Assembly: GCF_021462225.1 (NCBI RefSeq)
Contig: NC_061818.1
Location: forward strand, 17,133,462-17,197,461
DNA: 64,000 bases
Direction of reading: 5' to 3'
DNA from: Girardinichthys multiradiatus
Lineage: Eukaryota > Chordata > Actinopteri > Cyprinodontiformes > Goodeidae
Shown one piece after another: positions 1-10,623 of this stretch (position 1 is the stretch's first letter; the number at the start of each line of letters is the position of its first letter). The notes under the pieces are model-generated. The model was not told the origin of the DNA and ran no database searches. It saw nothing but the letters and a program-made list of their open reading frames with translations. The translations under genes and the position numbers were made by a program.

Positions 1-1507
1 TTCGCTTTTTGGCTCAGCTCTCTCTTCACCACAACGGACTGGCATAGCGCCCCCATTACTGCGGCAGCCACACCAATCCATCTGTTGATCTCCCGCTCCA
101 TTCTTCCCTCACTCATGTACAAGACCCCAAGATATTTAAACACATCCACTTGAGGCAGGAACTCCCCTCCAACCTGAAGAGGACAAGCCACCCTTTTCCG
201 GTCGAGAACCATGGCCTCTGACTTGGAGGAGCTGATCTTCATCCCAGCCGCTTCACACTTGGCTGCGAACCACCGCATGCTGTAGGTCTTGGCTAGAGGG
301 GGCCAGCAGAACCACGTCATCTGCAAAAAGAAGAGACGAAATTCTCTGGTCCCCAAACCAGACCCCCTCCAGCCCTTGGCTGCGCCTAGAAATCCTGTCC
401 ATAAATGTTATGAACAGGACCGGTGACAAAGGGCAACCTTGCCAGAGTCCAACATGCACCGGGAACAGGTCCGACTTAGTGCCGGCAATGCGGACCAAAC
501 TCCTTCTCCGCTCGTACAGAGACCGGATGGCCCCTAATAAAGGGCCCCCGACTCCATACTCCTGGAGCACCCCCCTCAGGGCATCACGAGGGACAGAGTC
601 GAATGCTTCCTCCAGGTCCACAAAACACATGTAGGTTGGGCAAACTCCCATGAACCCTCTAGCTGGACCAGTGTTCCACGGCAGGGACGAAAAACACACT
701 GTTCCTCCTGAAGCCGAGGTTCGACTATTGGCCGGACTCTCCTCTCCAATACCCTGGCGTAGGCCTTACCAGGGAGGCTGAGGAGTGTGATCCCCCTGTA
801 GTTGGAACACACCCTCCGGTCACCCTTCTTATGAAGGGGGACCACCACCCCAGTCTGCCAGTCCAGAGGCACTGTCCCCGACCGCCATGCAATGTTGAAG
901 AGGCGTGTCAACCATGACAGCCCTACAACATCCAGACACTTGAGGTACTCAGGGCACATCTCATCCACCCCCGAAGCCCTGCCACCGCGAAGCTTTTTAA
1001 CCACCTCGGTGACTTCAGCCTGGGTGATGAAAGAGTCCAACCCCGAGTCCCCAGCCTCTGTTTTCACCAGGGAATGCGTGATGGCAGGATTGAGGTGATC
1101 CTCAAAGTACTCCTTCCACCGCCCGATAATGTCCTCAGTCGAGGTTAGCAGCCTCCCACCCCCACTATAAACAGTGTTGGCGAAACACTGCTTCCACCTC
1201 CTGAGGCGGCGGACGGTTTGCCAGAATAGCAAGAAGGCCGAGTACTCCACACTACCGCTCGGCCCGTAGGCCGAAACGACAGTCAGAGACCTGTCCCCAA
1301 CCCGAAGGCGCAGGGAGGCGATCCTCTCATCCACCGGGGTAAACCCCAACATGAGACGGCTTACCTGGGGGGCAACAAGCAAACCCGCCCCAGCCCGCCG
1401 CATCTGCCTGTGAGCCACTCCAGAGTAGAAGAGAGTCCAGCCCCCTTCAAGGAGATGGGTTCCAGAGCCTACGCTGTGCGTGGAGGTGAGCCCGACTATT
1501 TCTGCAA
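1..1507 (-). mobile_element. Rex3 (RTE-clade) non-LTR retrotransposon, partial copy 1
   Basis: Minus-strand reverse-transcriptase remnant. The translation contains the RT motif FADDVVLLAPSSQDLQ and the preceding block GCPLSPVLFITFMDRISRR. The DNA around 420-445 and 840-865 matches the two well-known Rex3 PCR primer sites (CGGTGAYAAAGGGCAGCCTG-like and ACCACCACCCCAGTCTGCCA). The element runs off the left window edge. It is 5'-truncated at about 1507, in the endonuclease region. Compared with the fuller copy at 36336-39651, about 790 bp spanning the EN/RT linker are missing at about 1229. The RT frame is also broken by frameshifts: the N-terminal part is read at 1230-600 and the palm at 699-253. 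It is a dead copy. Confidence 0.93.
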
Positions 1508-2218
1508 CTATACAAAAAGAAAAAAAAATTAGACTTGAGATACTTATTAAGTAAAAATAAGGAATGGCAACACAGAATAGTCTGCAAGCCACTCGTACTG
1601 TGTAGGACAGTAGCAGATTCAGGCTTTGACCTCCGATAAAGTTTAAGATTTCTGCGTGCTGATTTTAGGAGCCCAGTATTAACCAAAGGACAGTTATCAG
1701 AAATGTGGGGAAAACAACGAAAATTGCTCATATTTGAATTTCTGTGGAGAGAGTTATTGCCAGTATTTGCGCCTTGTTAGCTGCACAAATATCCATCACT
1801 ATGATGGTTACTCCAAATATAGTTACTGCTTGCCGATATCTGACCGACTTATGTAGTGGAGTATGGAGAGCCTCCATAGTGGAGGTGTTGTGAAACAAAA
1901 AAATTGAAATGAGATGTGCATAGAAATTATATTGCATAGAATTGAAATTATTACTGATTTGTTTCCTTTTTGTCAATGCACATGAGCTGTGTAACCAGAG
2001 ACAAAACACATAGTTCAAATCCCATTCGATGCCCAGGGGCTGTGTACTGTTCTATTTAAGTTTGTTATCAGTAGAGAAAATATTTATGAGAACAGTAAAA
2101 AAGGTACAATTTACTTAAAAAATGAAATAAATAAAATAGGTTAATCATAATAACACAACTGTGTTGCAAAGATTTTACCTTTTCTTGGTCAAATCAGCGA
2201 GTTACAGAGGTTATCAAC
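1508..2218. other. AT-rich non-coding stretch, probable 3' flank or UTR of the mucin-like gene
   Basis: No repeat or coding signal recognised. It lies directly downstream (minus strand) of the stop codon at 2219-2221, so part may be 3' UTR. A GTAAAA-type donor-like site near 2175 could belong to a UTR intron. I saw no convincing minus-strand AATAAA close to the stop. Confidence 0.4.
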
Positions 2219-2346
2219 TCATACATTACTGCTAAGGCTTACAGACTGCGTCTTGTGTCTCCTCCTATGTAGGAAATAGCTGATTCCCAGTACAATGTTA
2301 ATGAAGATGGAAAGCACTAAGGAAATGATGGTTGTGTTGGTTTCCC
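2219..2346 (-). CDS. Last coding exon of mucin-like membrane protein: transmembrane segment and short tail
   Basis: Minus-strand exon with a good acceptor (pyrimidine-rich CTTTCTCAAACCAG before 2346), entered in phase 1, ending in TGA at 2219-2221. It encodes about 41 residues: a short Thr-rich stretch (ETNTT), a 19-residue hydrophobic run (IISLVLSIFINIVLGISYF), a basic stop-transfer cluster (HRRRHK) and a Ser-rich tail ending SLSSNV. This is the standard end of a type I single-pass membrane protein. The phase matches the micro-exons at 2464 and 2700 and the mucin exon at 4240, so they join in one frame. The family is not recognised. Confidence 0.8.
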
Positions 2347-2463
2347 CTGGTTTGAGAAAGATCAGAGAGTACTTATTATGAAGGATTTAAGATACAAATC
2401 AACTCAGATCTGCCAATTTAATGTAGCAAAACAAAACAAAAAATTACAATAGTTAATGCTTAC

Positions 2464-2481
2464 ATGTTCCTGTTGCTGATT
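2464..2481 (-). CDS. 18-nt micro-exon of mucin-like gene
   Basis: Flanked on the minus strand by acceptor TTTGCCTCCACAG and donor GTAAGC. Its length is a multiple of three, and in phase 1 it is open, reading (E)SATGT plus the first base of the next codon. It joins in frame to the transmembrane exon (giving W at the junction). It is supported by splice signals and phase only. Confidence 0.65.
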
Positions 2482-2699
2482 CTGTGGAGGCAAAATTTGG
2501 CAACATGAGCATAACTACAAACTATGTAGGAATTCACAGATCAACAATCGTTTGACTTTCCCTGGAAACAAAACATGCAATACCTTTCAAAATAAAAGTC
2601 ACCAAAAAGGAGAAAAAAAAATCACTAGCAGTTTTAGTAACAATGATTAATTTTGTTTTTATTTTCTTTCCAAAAGACTTTATTAAAAGTAGAACTTAC

Positions 2700-2723
2700 C
2701 CAGTTTCCCATGGATTGGAGAAG
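2700..2723 (-). CDS. 24-nt micro-exon of mucin-like gene
   Basis: Minus-strand exon between acceptor TTTGTCTTTTCGAAG and donor GTAAGTT. It is open in phase 1 (SPIHGKL) and a multiple of three. It links the Thr/Ser-rich exon to the 18-nt exon without a frame break. Such tiny phase-1 exons next to the membrane are common in modular stalk regions and are often alternatively spliced; that last point is inference here. Confidence 0.68.
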
Positions 2724-4239
2724 CTTCGAAAAGACAAACAGAAAACAATAAAAATGTTAGAGTTTTAAACATGCTTTATACATTTATGGAATTTATAGAG
2801 CGTGTATGAGATGTTTCACTGACGAGGACATGCAGGTTTAATCACAGGAAAAAGGAGCAGAGAGAAAATAATATTAATAATCTGATGAACTAGGGATTTG
2901 CACTATAATTATGTGGAATTTCACAACAAATATGGTGCAAGGCAAAACTCCACTATGTGTGATTAATATAAACAAATCTTGTTTCATCATTAGAGAACCA
3001 TATTTTCATATATCTGCTCACAGTTTTCTAATAAACAAAACACAGTATTTGGAATGTGTTTTTTTTTTCTATGCTCTAAATTTAATATTATAAATGCTTT
3101 TAATGCAACGCTGACATTTTGTCATTGTTGCTATAGTCACATTTTATTATAAAATGATGGAACCCATGTTCTGAAGTGACAAAAGCGATAACAAAGATGT
3201 GGCACATAGGCTGTCTTGTAGTTCTATAGTCACTTCGTGAAAGTGACTATATAAACTTTTTTTAGTGTTTAAACCGCTTCTATAAACTGAGGCTCATGAT
3301 ACTGTATATATGTTTATGAGCAGGAAGTAGCTCTATTTTGAAAACTGTGCAGTCAGGTTTTTAGACACTGCTGAGTTAGTAAGTCTTTGTAGGATAGCCA
3401 TATGCCTTACTTAAAAATTAACTGCGCAAACCGAAGGGTCACAGCTCATTTATTAAAAGGAAAGCTTTTGCACATCTGAGAGCCTGTGTGTTTGGTTCCT
3501 CACGTGCATCACAATGCACCCAGCTGCTCCATGAGTCAAGATCTCAGAGAATCAGAGGAATCAGTTATCACCCATATAACAGCTCAGGTGTTTTTTTTTG
3601 TTTGTTTGTTTGTTTTAATTTATAGTAATTTACAATTGTAATTAAAGTTGTGCTTCATTAAAGTCAAGATGTTATCAATGTTGGATTAATTGTAGCATAC
3701 TTTGAAGCATGAGACCATAAACCAATCTAAAATAACCCTAAAACAATATTATCTTATTCCTAAATTGTAATAATAATATTAGTCAAATGCACAAAAAATA
3801 TAATATAGACAATATTTACATAACAATCATTACATGACCATTTTTTTTGTTCTTACAGTTGCTTGAGAGGTTGTTGAGAATAGTTGTTCACGTGATGGTT
3901 ACTGTGATATCAGATCTAAAATTGTAGATAACCCTTTAGGAATTTGACTGAATTGGTGATCAGGCATAACATTATGACCATGTACAGGTGAAGTGAATAA
4001 TATTTATTATTGATTTGTCATGCTACTTTACATTGGGACGTTCTTTTAAAAAAGGTATCAGAATACACAGTGCATCTCAGCTTGCTGCATATGAGGCTGC
4101 ATAGCCATAAAACCAGTCAGCAAGCATATGCTAGTCACAAAGTACTGTGTAATCGGTGAAAGCAACATTTCTGGCAGACTTTGCAAGCAGAATTTCACTT
4201 TTTAAAAATCCTCACTGAAACTAAAGTGCTTTATCTTAC
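2724..4239 (-). other. Intron, AT-rich, with a small Tc1-type terminal fragment
   Basis: No further exon is convincing. A (TTTG)n run lies at 3598-3616. At about 3958-4020 the text 'ggcataacattatgacca' with 'caggtgaagtgaata' is the terminal sequence of a common fish Tc1-like family; no transposase is left beside it. Confidence 0.5.
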
Positions 4240-5292
4240 CCTTATCGCCAGTGCAAGCTGAACAAGTGATAACATCCGTTGTTTGCAGTTCTGTTGTTTG
4301 TCCTGGGTTACTTGGCAATGTTTTTATTACTGCAGCTGTTGACTGTGTTGAGGAGGATGATGCCAATGTAGCTGGTGAAAATGTTGTTAATGAATTGGGT
4401 GGAAATTTTGTCGATGTAGTTGTTGGAGATGATATCAGTGTAACTGGTGGAGATATTGTCGATGAAACCATTGGAGATATTGTCAATTTAGTTGTCGGAG
4501 ATATTGTCGATTTTGTTGTCGGAGATGATGTCAGTGTAACTGGTGGAGATATTGTCGATGAAACCATTGGAGATATTGTCAATTTAGTTGTCGGAGATAT
4601 TGTCGATTTTGTTGTCGGAGATGATGTCAGTGTAACTGGTGGAGATATTGTCGATGTAACCATTGGAGATATTGTCAATTTAGTTGTCGGAGATATTGTC
4701 GATTTTGTTGTCGGAGATGATGTCAGTGTAACTGGTGGAGATATTGTTGATGTAGCTGTCATAGATATTGTTGATTTAGTTGTCAGAGATATTGTTAATT
4801 TAGTTGTTGGAGATATTGTCGATGGAGTTGTCGGAGATGTTGTCAGTGTAACTAGTGGAGATGATGTAACTGGTGGAGATATTGTCGATGTGGCTGCTGA
4901 AGATATTGTCGATGTAGCTGTTGGAGATATTGTCGATGTGGCAGCTGAAGATATTGTCGATGTAGCTGTTGGAGATATTGTCGATGTGGCAGCTGAAGAT
5001 ATTGTCGATGTAGCTGTTGGAGATATTGTCGATGTGGCTGCTGAAGATATTGTTGATGTGGCTGCTGAAGATATTGTTGATGTGGCTGCTGAAGATATTG
5101 TTGATGTGGCTGCTGAAGATATTGTTGATGTGGCTGCTGAAGATATTGTTGATGTGGCTGTTGGAGATATTGTCGATGTGGCTGCTGGAAATATTGCCGA
5201 TGTGGCTGCTGGAGATATTGTCCATGTGGTTGTTGAAGATATTGTTGATGTAGCTGTTGGAGATGATTTTGTTGTTTCTGCAGTTGCTTGAT
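4240..5292 (-). CDS. Large mucin-domain exon: Thr/Ser/Pro tandem repeats
   Basis: A 1,053-nt minus-strand exon, phase 1 at both ends (acceptor TTGTGATTTTAG, donor GTAAGA), open throughout for about 351 codons. The protein is Thr/Ser/Ala/Pro-rich and made of 8-residue repeats of the type TSTISPTA or TSTISSAA. These pass into a 32-residue higher-order repeat with PPVTLTSSPTT and SPTTKLTISPM blocks, then a unique end containing ITCSACTGDK. Dense Thr/Ser and no lysine-rich core indicate a heavily O-glycosylated extracellular stalk. The exon lies between the micro-exons at 7205 and 2700 in the same phase. Copy number is likely to vary between individuals. The overall class (membrane mucin or sialomucin) is inferred; no named orthologue is claimed. 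Confidence 0.8.
4430..5265. repeat. 24-bp minisatellite coding for the mucin repeats, with a 96-bp higher-order unit
   Basis: The plus strand reads GATATTGTCGATGTGGCTGC-type units of 24 bp (8 codons). Between about 4430 and 4740 a 96-bp block (four 24-bp units) recurs about three times almost unchanged. Between about 4880 and 5270 a simpler 24/48-bp pattern dominates. Because every unit is a multiple of three and stop-free, three other frames also appear open; these are shadows, not genes. Confidence 0.9.
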
Positions 5293-5384
5293 CTAAAATC
5301 ACAAACATTTCAGTAAGTTCTAAGATTTGGTCTTAGGAGGCAGTAACTAATAAAGTTACAAATAAAAAAAACTGTCCAAAAAGT

Positions 5385-5760
5385 AAGGAAAGGCAAGGCA
5401 AATTTATTTGTATAGCGTATTTCAGCAACAAAGCAATTCAAAGGGCTTTACTTGATGACAAAAACCATAGAAAATTACATAGCAGTGGCATGAAGAAGGA
5501 AAGTAAAGAAAAGTTGGACTGCAAACTGAAATTAATAAGTTGTAATTAATAGAACAATCAAAAGCAGCTATAAAAAGGGTTGTAACCTTAAAAAGAACTC
5601 AGAGATTCAGCATTTTTTGCAATTTTCTTGAGGTTTGTTCCACATTAGTGGAACATAAGAACTGAATGTTGCTTCTCCATGTTTGGTTTTGATTGTGGGG
5701 ATGCAGAGTAGACCTTTAGTGAGGACGCAGGCTGCAGCGTTCTATACAGGTACAATTAAC
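5385..5760 (-). mobile_element. 3' end of an L2-like non-LTR element
   Basis: Starts with the characteristic fish LINE tail in reverse (ggcaaatttatttgtatagcg) and continues through the typical 3' coding/UTR remnants, including the block around 5640-5730 that in such elements follows the RT. Heavily 5'-truncated and non-coding. It sits in an intron of the mucin-like gene. Confidence 0.6.
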
Positions 5761-6185
5761 CACATGAAAGCCAGGTTTGGAAAGATCATGTTTGTTGAAT
5801 GAATTGATTCAGTATTTCCAATTTTTCCTTTTCATCAAGATGCCTCAACTCCAGTCCCAAAAGGTCAAGCCAACACCGCCACTACTGAAGAATCTAGTTG
5901 ATGCCTCTGCTCCTGCCCCAAGGCTTCTGACAACAGTCCAGGCCTCGTCTCAGGCCTCTATCATGGCCCAGGCCAGCTTCTCTTTGCCTCAGAGCACCAG
6001 AGCCTGCTCCTTGTTCCCCACACTCTAAGGCTTAGCTTGTATGGCTCCATGGCTTCCCACTCTCTCATGAACTGTACTTATCCAGAGTGTTTCGTCTTGC
6101 TGGCCACAGCCTTCTCTTTTTTCAGCAGACTGAGCAGCAGGTCCTCCATTGTTGCAGTGTTTGTCTCACTACAAATCAGATCATG

Positions 6186-6990
6186 TTACTTTTTCAAACT
6201 GTGGGGCGGCCTTGCTATTGACAATACCGCCCACAATGAGATGGTAAACAACTGTAATGGAAACGAACCAAACTGTGTAGAGGTACTAATGGAAAAATGG
6301 CATTTGGCTAGGCCATTCCAACACATCTTAATGTTTTCCCTTAAACCACTTGAGTGTTGCAGTATGATACGGGTCATTGTCCTGCTGGAAGCTGAACCTC
6401 CATCTCAAATCACAGGCCGACTGACAAGGGTTTTGCTGAAGAACATCCCTATATTTAGCTCCATCCATCTTTCCCTCAACTCCGACCGGTTTTCCAGTCC
6501 CTGCTGCTAAAAAAACATCCCCACAGCATGATGCTGCCACCACCATGTTTGACTGTGGGGATGGTGTTCTCGGGGTGATGGGATGTGCTGGGTTTGCCCC
6601 AGACATAGTGTTTTCCATGGTGGTTGAAAAATTTTATTTTAGTCTCATCTTGCCAAAGCACCTTCCTGCATACATTTGGTGAGTCATCCACATGCCTTTT
6701 GGCAAACTCAAAATGGCTCTTCTTATTTTTTAAACTAAGCAATGCTTTTTTTTTTCTGGCCACTCTTCCATAAAGCCAAGTTCTATGGAGTGTATGGCTT
6801 ATTGAGGTCCTATGGACAGATACTCCAGTCTCTGCTGTAGAACTCTGCATCTCTGGACGGCCCTCTCTTGGCAGGTTTGTTGTGGTACCATGTGCTTTCA
6901 ATTTAAAGATGATGGATTCGATGATGCTCCAGGGGACCATCAACAAAATTGTTTGGAGAGCTCCTTGGTCTTCATGGTTTGATGCCACTT
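6186..6990 (-). pseudogene. Decayed Tc1/mariner transposase (family A)
   Basis: Minus-strand fragments translate to recognisable Tc1 transposase. In order there is NLPREGRP in the linker, [11 protein letters not shown] with the first catalytic Asp, [20 protein letters not shown], and FQQDNDPYHTATLKWF with the second catalytic Asp. The C-terminal (D)LNPIE block has decayed to unrelated codons. Two or more frameshifts split it at about 6500 and 6330. It is a different family from the five related Tc1 copies elsewhere in the window. It is intronic to the mucin-like gene and non-functional. Confidence 0.85.
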
Positions 6991-7204
6991 GCTTAGTGGG
7001 GTTGCAGAAAAGGATGTGTCATAACAAATTTTAAAATACCTTTTTTTTAAGTGGGGAGCTAAAGTTAATAAAGTATTTATGGTTCTCTGAATGAAGAGGT
7101 TGTAAGCTGAAATTGTGCTTTCTTTTTACTTATGCAATTGTAAACAATTTGTTGTCAAATACAGAAAGTCAAACACTGAAATAAATTGAAAAGCTAAAAC
7201 TTAC

Positions 7205-7231
7205 CAGGATTCAAAGCGTTCCATATCCTTT
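7205..7231 (-). CDS. 27-nt micro-exon of mucin-like gene
   Basis: Minus-strand micro-exon between acceptor AATCAAAACCATAG and donor GTAAGTTTT. It is a multiple of three and open only in the useful phase (phase 1: RIWNALNP). It joins in frame to the start of the mucin exon (DQATAETT). The acceptor pyrimidine tract is weak, the donor is strong. Confidence 0.6.
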
Positions 7232-7431
7232 CTATGGTTTTGATTACAGTACCTAGTGTATACATATGCATTACAGCAGGTTCACTCAATGACAAAAGCT
7301 ACACAATGAAAATATTTTTAAAATTGTCAAAGAACAGAAGACAATACAGGTGCTCAAATGTTCATACTAATGGAAGCTATAAAAGCTTGAATATGCACTG
7401 CGGTTCACAGATACCACAATCGTATACTCAC

Positions 7432-7446
7432 CAAAGTTTGTACACT
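7432..7446 (-). CDS. 15-nt micro-exon of mucin-like gene
   Basis: Flanked by a strong acceptor (TCTTTCTGTCCTTTCAG) and donor GTGAGTAT on the minus strand. Length 15 nt, phase 1, open (CTNF). It matches the phase of the downstream 27-nt exon. It includes one Cys codon. Being so short, it needs transcript evidence. Confidence 0.55.
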
Positions 7447-8267
7447 CTGAAAGGACAGAAAGACAGAAATATACACATTAGTGATTTGTATTGTGATTAA
7501 AAAGTATATATTTATATTGAAAGTGTTCATTTTTTAATAAAAATTGCAGTGTTCTATGCACTGTTTGTGATCGTCACATTATCAGAACATGCAACATGCG
7601 TTTGTTCCTTAATCAGATAATCAGTCAAATTTACAGCATTGTTTTGTAAACACTCTTAGCAAAAAAATATGTTGGGGGAGGCTATTTACTGCAGCAATTT
7701 TCTGGCAAAAACAGAATTTGTGTCTCTGCATAAGCGTTTGATCAAAACTGTTGATGAATTAGTTAAAATAATCCTAATAATCCTAATTTTTTGGGTTTCG
7801 GACTGTATCTCTAGAAGTATCTATTCCCTTGAAATTAATCTCCTGCTTAGGACCAAGCGGGTCTATTTGTCATTCTTATTATATGAACAGACTTTTATGT
7901 ATTTATAGCCAAAACTTTACAGTACCACCTTTCACTACTGTTAAAGTTGCAAGTCTGTTGGCGATACCGCTACCGTGTTTTATTTTTTATTTTTATTGTG
8001 TCCTGTCCGGCAGAGTAGCACTCAGAATTGTTGTCTGAGTGCCAAGAAGAAGCCCAACAAATTTACCTTTACAAGTGGAGCATTACAGCTAACGCTTTAA
8101 AGTTGTGCTGCTGCCTAAACTATGTTAGAAACTGCTTTGGGATTATTTCAATTGTTACGGACACGGAGACAGAAACGAAAAGGAAAGAACTAAGAAGCAC
8201 GAAAGCCTCTACCCGCTTTTGACATCTAGATGTAAAACCTTCTGCCCATTTCGTTTTGTATACTCAA
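7447..8267. other. Intronic, no recognised feature
   Basis: AT-rich sequence with only short chance ORFs. No splice-bounded open exon, no TE protein and no obvious terminal repeats seen. Confidence 0.4.
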
Positions 8268-8440
8268 GTGCACCATGTGACTCAGTGGTAGACTAGGCAC
8301 ACCATATACGGAGGCCATAGTTCTTGATGCAGTTGTCCCAGGTTTGATTCCCTACCCCAGGCCATTTACTGCATGTCTTTCCTTTCTTTCTCCACCATTG
8401 TTCCTTTCAGATTAATGATGATGATAAACCGCTACTACTA
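8268..8440 (+). mobile_element. tRNA-derived SINE (teleost type)
   Basis: A tRNA-like head carries an A-box-like TGACTCAGTGG and a B-box-like GGTTTGATTCC. It is followed by the 'tgcatgtctttcctttctttctcc' body typical of a widespread percomorph tRNA-SINE. The 3' boundary is uncertain. It lies in the large intron of the mucin-like gene. Confidence 0.65.
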
Positions 8441-8743
8441 CAAAAGCTCAGTAGGACTGGATGGAAAACATTTGAGAAAAAAATTTTCATGTCCAGGTGG
8501 AAATTTGTAATTGGATTTAGGTCCAGAAATCTAAACCATTCCACTATAACTCAGGCTATAACCTGTAGACCTGGCACCTCTTCCTCTTTCCTTTTTTGCT
8601 CAGCAGCAACCTAGAAACAAGATGACCATGATTACTTTACTATGATATATTTTTGCTGATACCAAGACACACACAACACACTCTCATACACTTATACACA
8701 CACATGCTCACACACCCACCCCACTGGATCTCCCTCACCGTGA

Positions 8744-9790
8744 CTACAGCGGTTGGGGCTTTGGCAGGTGCTGCCTCCGTTGGATGTGCGGTGTCACAAG
8801 CACCTTCCCCACCTCCTCAAGAAAGATGTGCCTCTTGTGCAGATTTGACACATTCCAGTCAGGAAAGATCTCAGTCCAGATGACAAATTCATTGTAGGCT
8901 GATACATCTATCATGTTATAAAAGATGACCAAAGGCCAGCGCACAGTTATTCGTTTGGTGCTGTAGGACCCTGTTACTGTGTCCAAGTTGGTGGCATTGT
9001 AATCAAGGATCCTGCTTGGTTGCTGGTCCTCTCTTGTGTTGATTTCAGCGTTTCTGTGCAGAGTACTCATGAGCACATTTTTTCCCTTTTTGGGGTAGTA
9101 AGACACCAGGTGTCGGTGAAGGCAAACATGGAAGATAGAGTGGCCCTGTTCTTGATTACCAGCCGCTCAGCTGCGATTTCAGCCCTGTTCTTTTGGACAG
9201 TTCCGACCATTGTGAGCTTTCTCTTTAGAAGCTCCTAACCCAAATTGCAGTCTGTGAAAAAATTGTCAAAGGTTTAGTTGTGCCCTCTGAGACACTGTGC
9301 CATGTCGAGCACGACCCTTGTGCCCTGATTTTTCTCTTGGGCTCCTTCAACCGTCTTTCCAGTGTTAACCTGCATGTTCAGTGTATAGCTGGTGTTTGCT
9401 TTACATGCTGCCCAGATGTTTATCCCATATTAGCTGGTTTGGAAGGCATGTATTGCCTAAATGGGCAGCGACTTCTGAATGCCACCAGCATTCTATCTAC
9501 AGTGATCGCACGGCCTGGGAGTAGTGGAAGCTGCTCTACCCACCGGTCCCACACTGTCCTAATAGCTGCCAGCTAGTCTCTCTTCCATCAACCAGCCCTT
9601 CTCCACAAAAACACATCTCTCTTCTAGATTAGTCATTTCCAGAATGATTTTCTGTACTGAATCTGGCATGACCAGCTCAAAAGCTGACTTGATGTCAGTC
9701 ACACGACACAGTGCCATCCTAGTGGGCCCTGGCACTGTCTTTATTATGTTTTCTGCAGACAGTTTTGCCTGATGCACATTTGGGGAAGAA
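8744..9790 (-). pseudogene. piggyBac transposase remnant (PGBD4-like)
   Basis: The N-terminal catalytic-domain piece at 9777-9559 contains MALCRVTDIKSAFEL and KIILEMTNLEERCVF. The C-terminal piece at 9106-8744 contains STKRITVRWPLVIFYNMIDV, AYNEFVIWTEIFPDWN and TPHIQRRQHLPK. These are hallmark piggyBac blocks. The middle (9560-9110), which should hold the DDD catalytic residues, is frameshifted and only partly recognisable. The C-terminal Cys-rich finger is not visible. Not functional. Confidence 0.85.
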
Positions 9791-10623
9791 ACAACTGTAT
9801 TTCACTATTTTTTTACATGAATGTGTCAGATCCTGGTCATTTTTTGCCTGCTACTAACCCTCTTCCACCAGTAGGGGCGTTAAGAGCTGAGGAGCTGGTC
9901 GTCAGATGTTTCGCATGATTGTCATCAGCTGGAGGACTATAAGAAGGAGGCGAGCCAGTACTTCGACGCCTGAGTGTTTTGCCTCTTCGTGGTATTTTAC
10001 CTGGCCAAATCATGGTTTTGATTATTGCTTGTCTGAGAAGATTCTAATTCTTGTTCCTTGACTAATGTTTTGTTTTTGTCTCAGGTTGACCAAGCCTCGC
10101 TCATGTGAGATATCTGAAGGAACTTTCCAATAGCTTTTTGGAATCTGGATTCTTGTTTTTGTTCCACTGGCAACTAGATTAGAGATTGTTCTCACAGCTT
10201 CATGCGAACCCTGTCCACCCTCCTCCAAGCCTCTCAGGACTCATCTGCTACGGCAGTGCTGCATAGCCACCTCTTACCAGGATCACAACCTCTCTCCCTT
10301 GCGGACTTAACTCTACCCAATGTAAGCTTTCTCCATAGAACATATTTGAGAATTTCAGTTGTGGGTTGTTCACCAGCGTTCATTCTCTTTTTCAGTCTCC
10401 CTGCTACTGTGGTTTCCTGCACCAGATTTCCTAATAAAAGTTTTACTAAACGTTTCTCTGTTTCTTCGTATTTTTCTGCATGTGGGACAAGTCGGCCATC
10501 AACATTATGACAGAATGTCTTGCTTGGTGGAATAGGAATAGCAATTCCCTCATCTGGTTTAAAATCATAATCATTAGAATCAGAATTTAGTTCAAGATAG
10601 TTTGTCTTCAGACACATCCTCTA
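9791..10623 (-). other. Upstream part of piggyBac element with possible inserted LTR-like fragment
   Basis: 10617-10234 on the minus strand holds an acidic N-terminal-like stretch (SDSNDYDF), open for 127 codons, which continues beyond the Tc1 insertion at 12235-12300 (VIIDHDRE). It is probably the piggyBac N-terminal region. The segment at about 9840-10010 (ctataagaaggaggcgagcc) looks like the promoter part of an unrelated LTR or repeat, but I could not assign it. Confidence 0.4.

Noticed and set aside
4251..5291. 346-codon plus-strand ORF rich in Asp/Val
   Set aside because: It is the antisense of the Thr/Ser mucin repeats; a stop-free 24-bp unit keeps several frames open. Splice sites and phase support the minus strand only.
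10234..10617. Separate host gene (127-codon minus-strand ORF)
   Set aside because: It is acidic, lies within the piggyBac element and continues after the Tc1 insertion; more likely the transposase N-terminal region.
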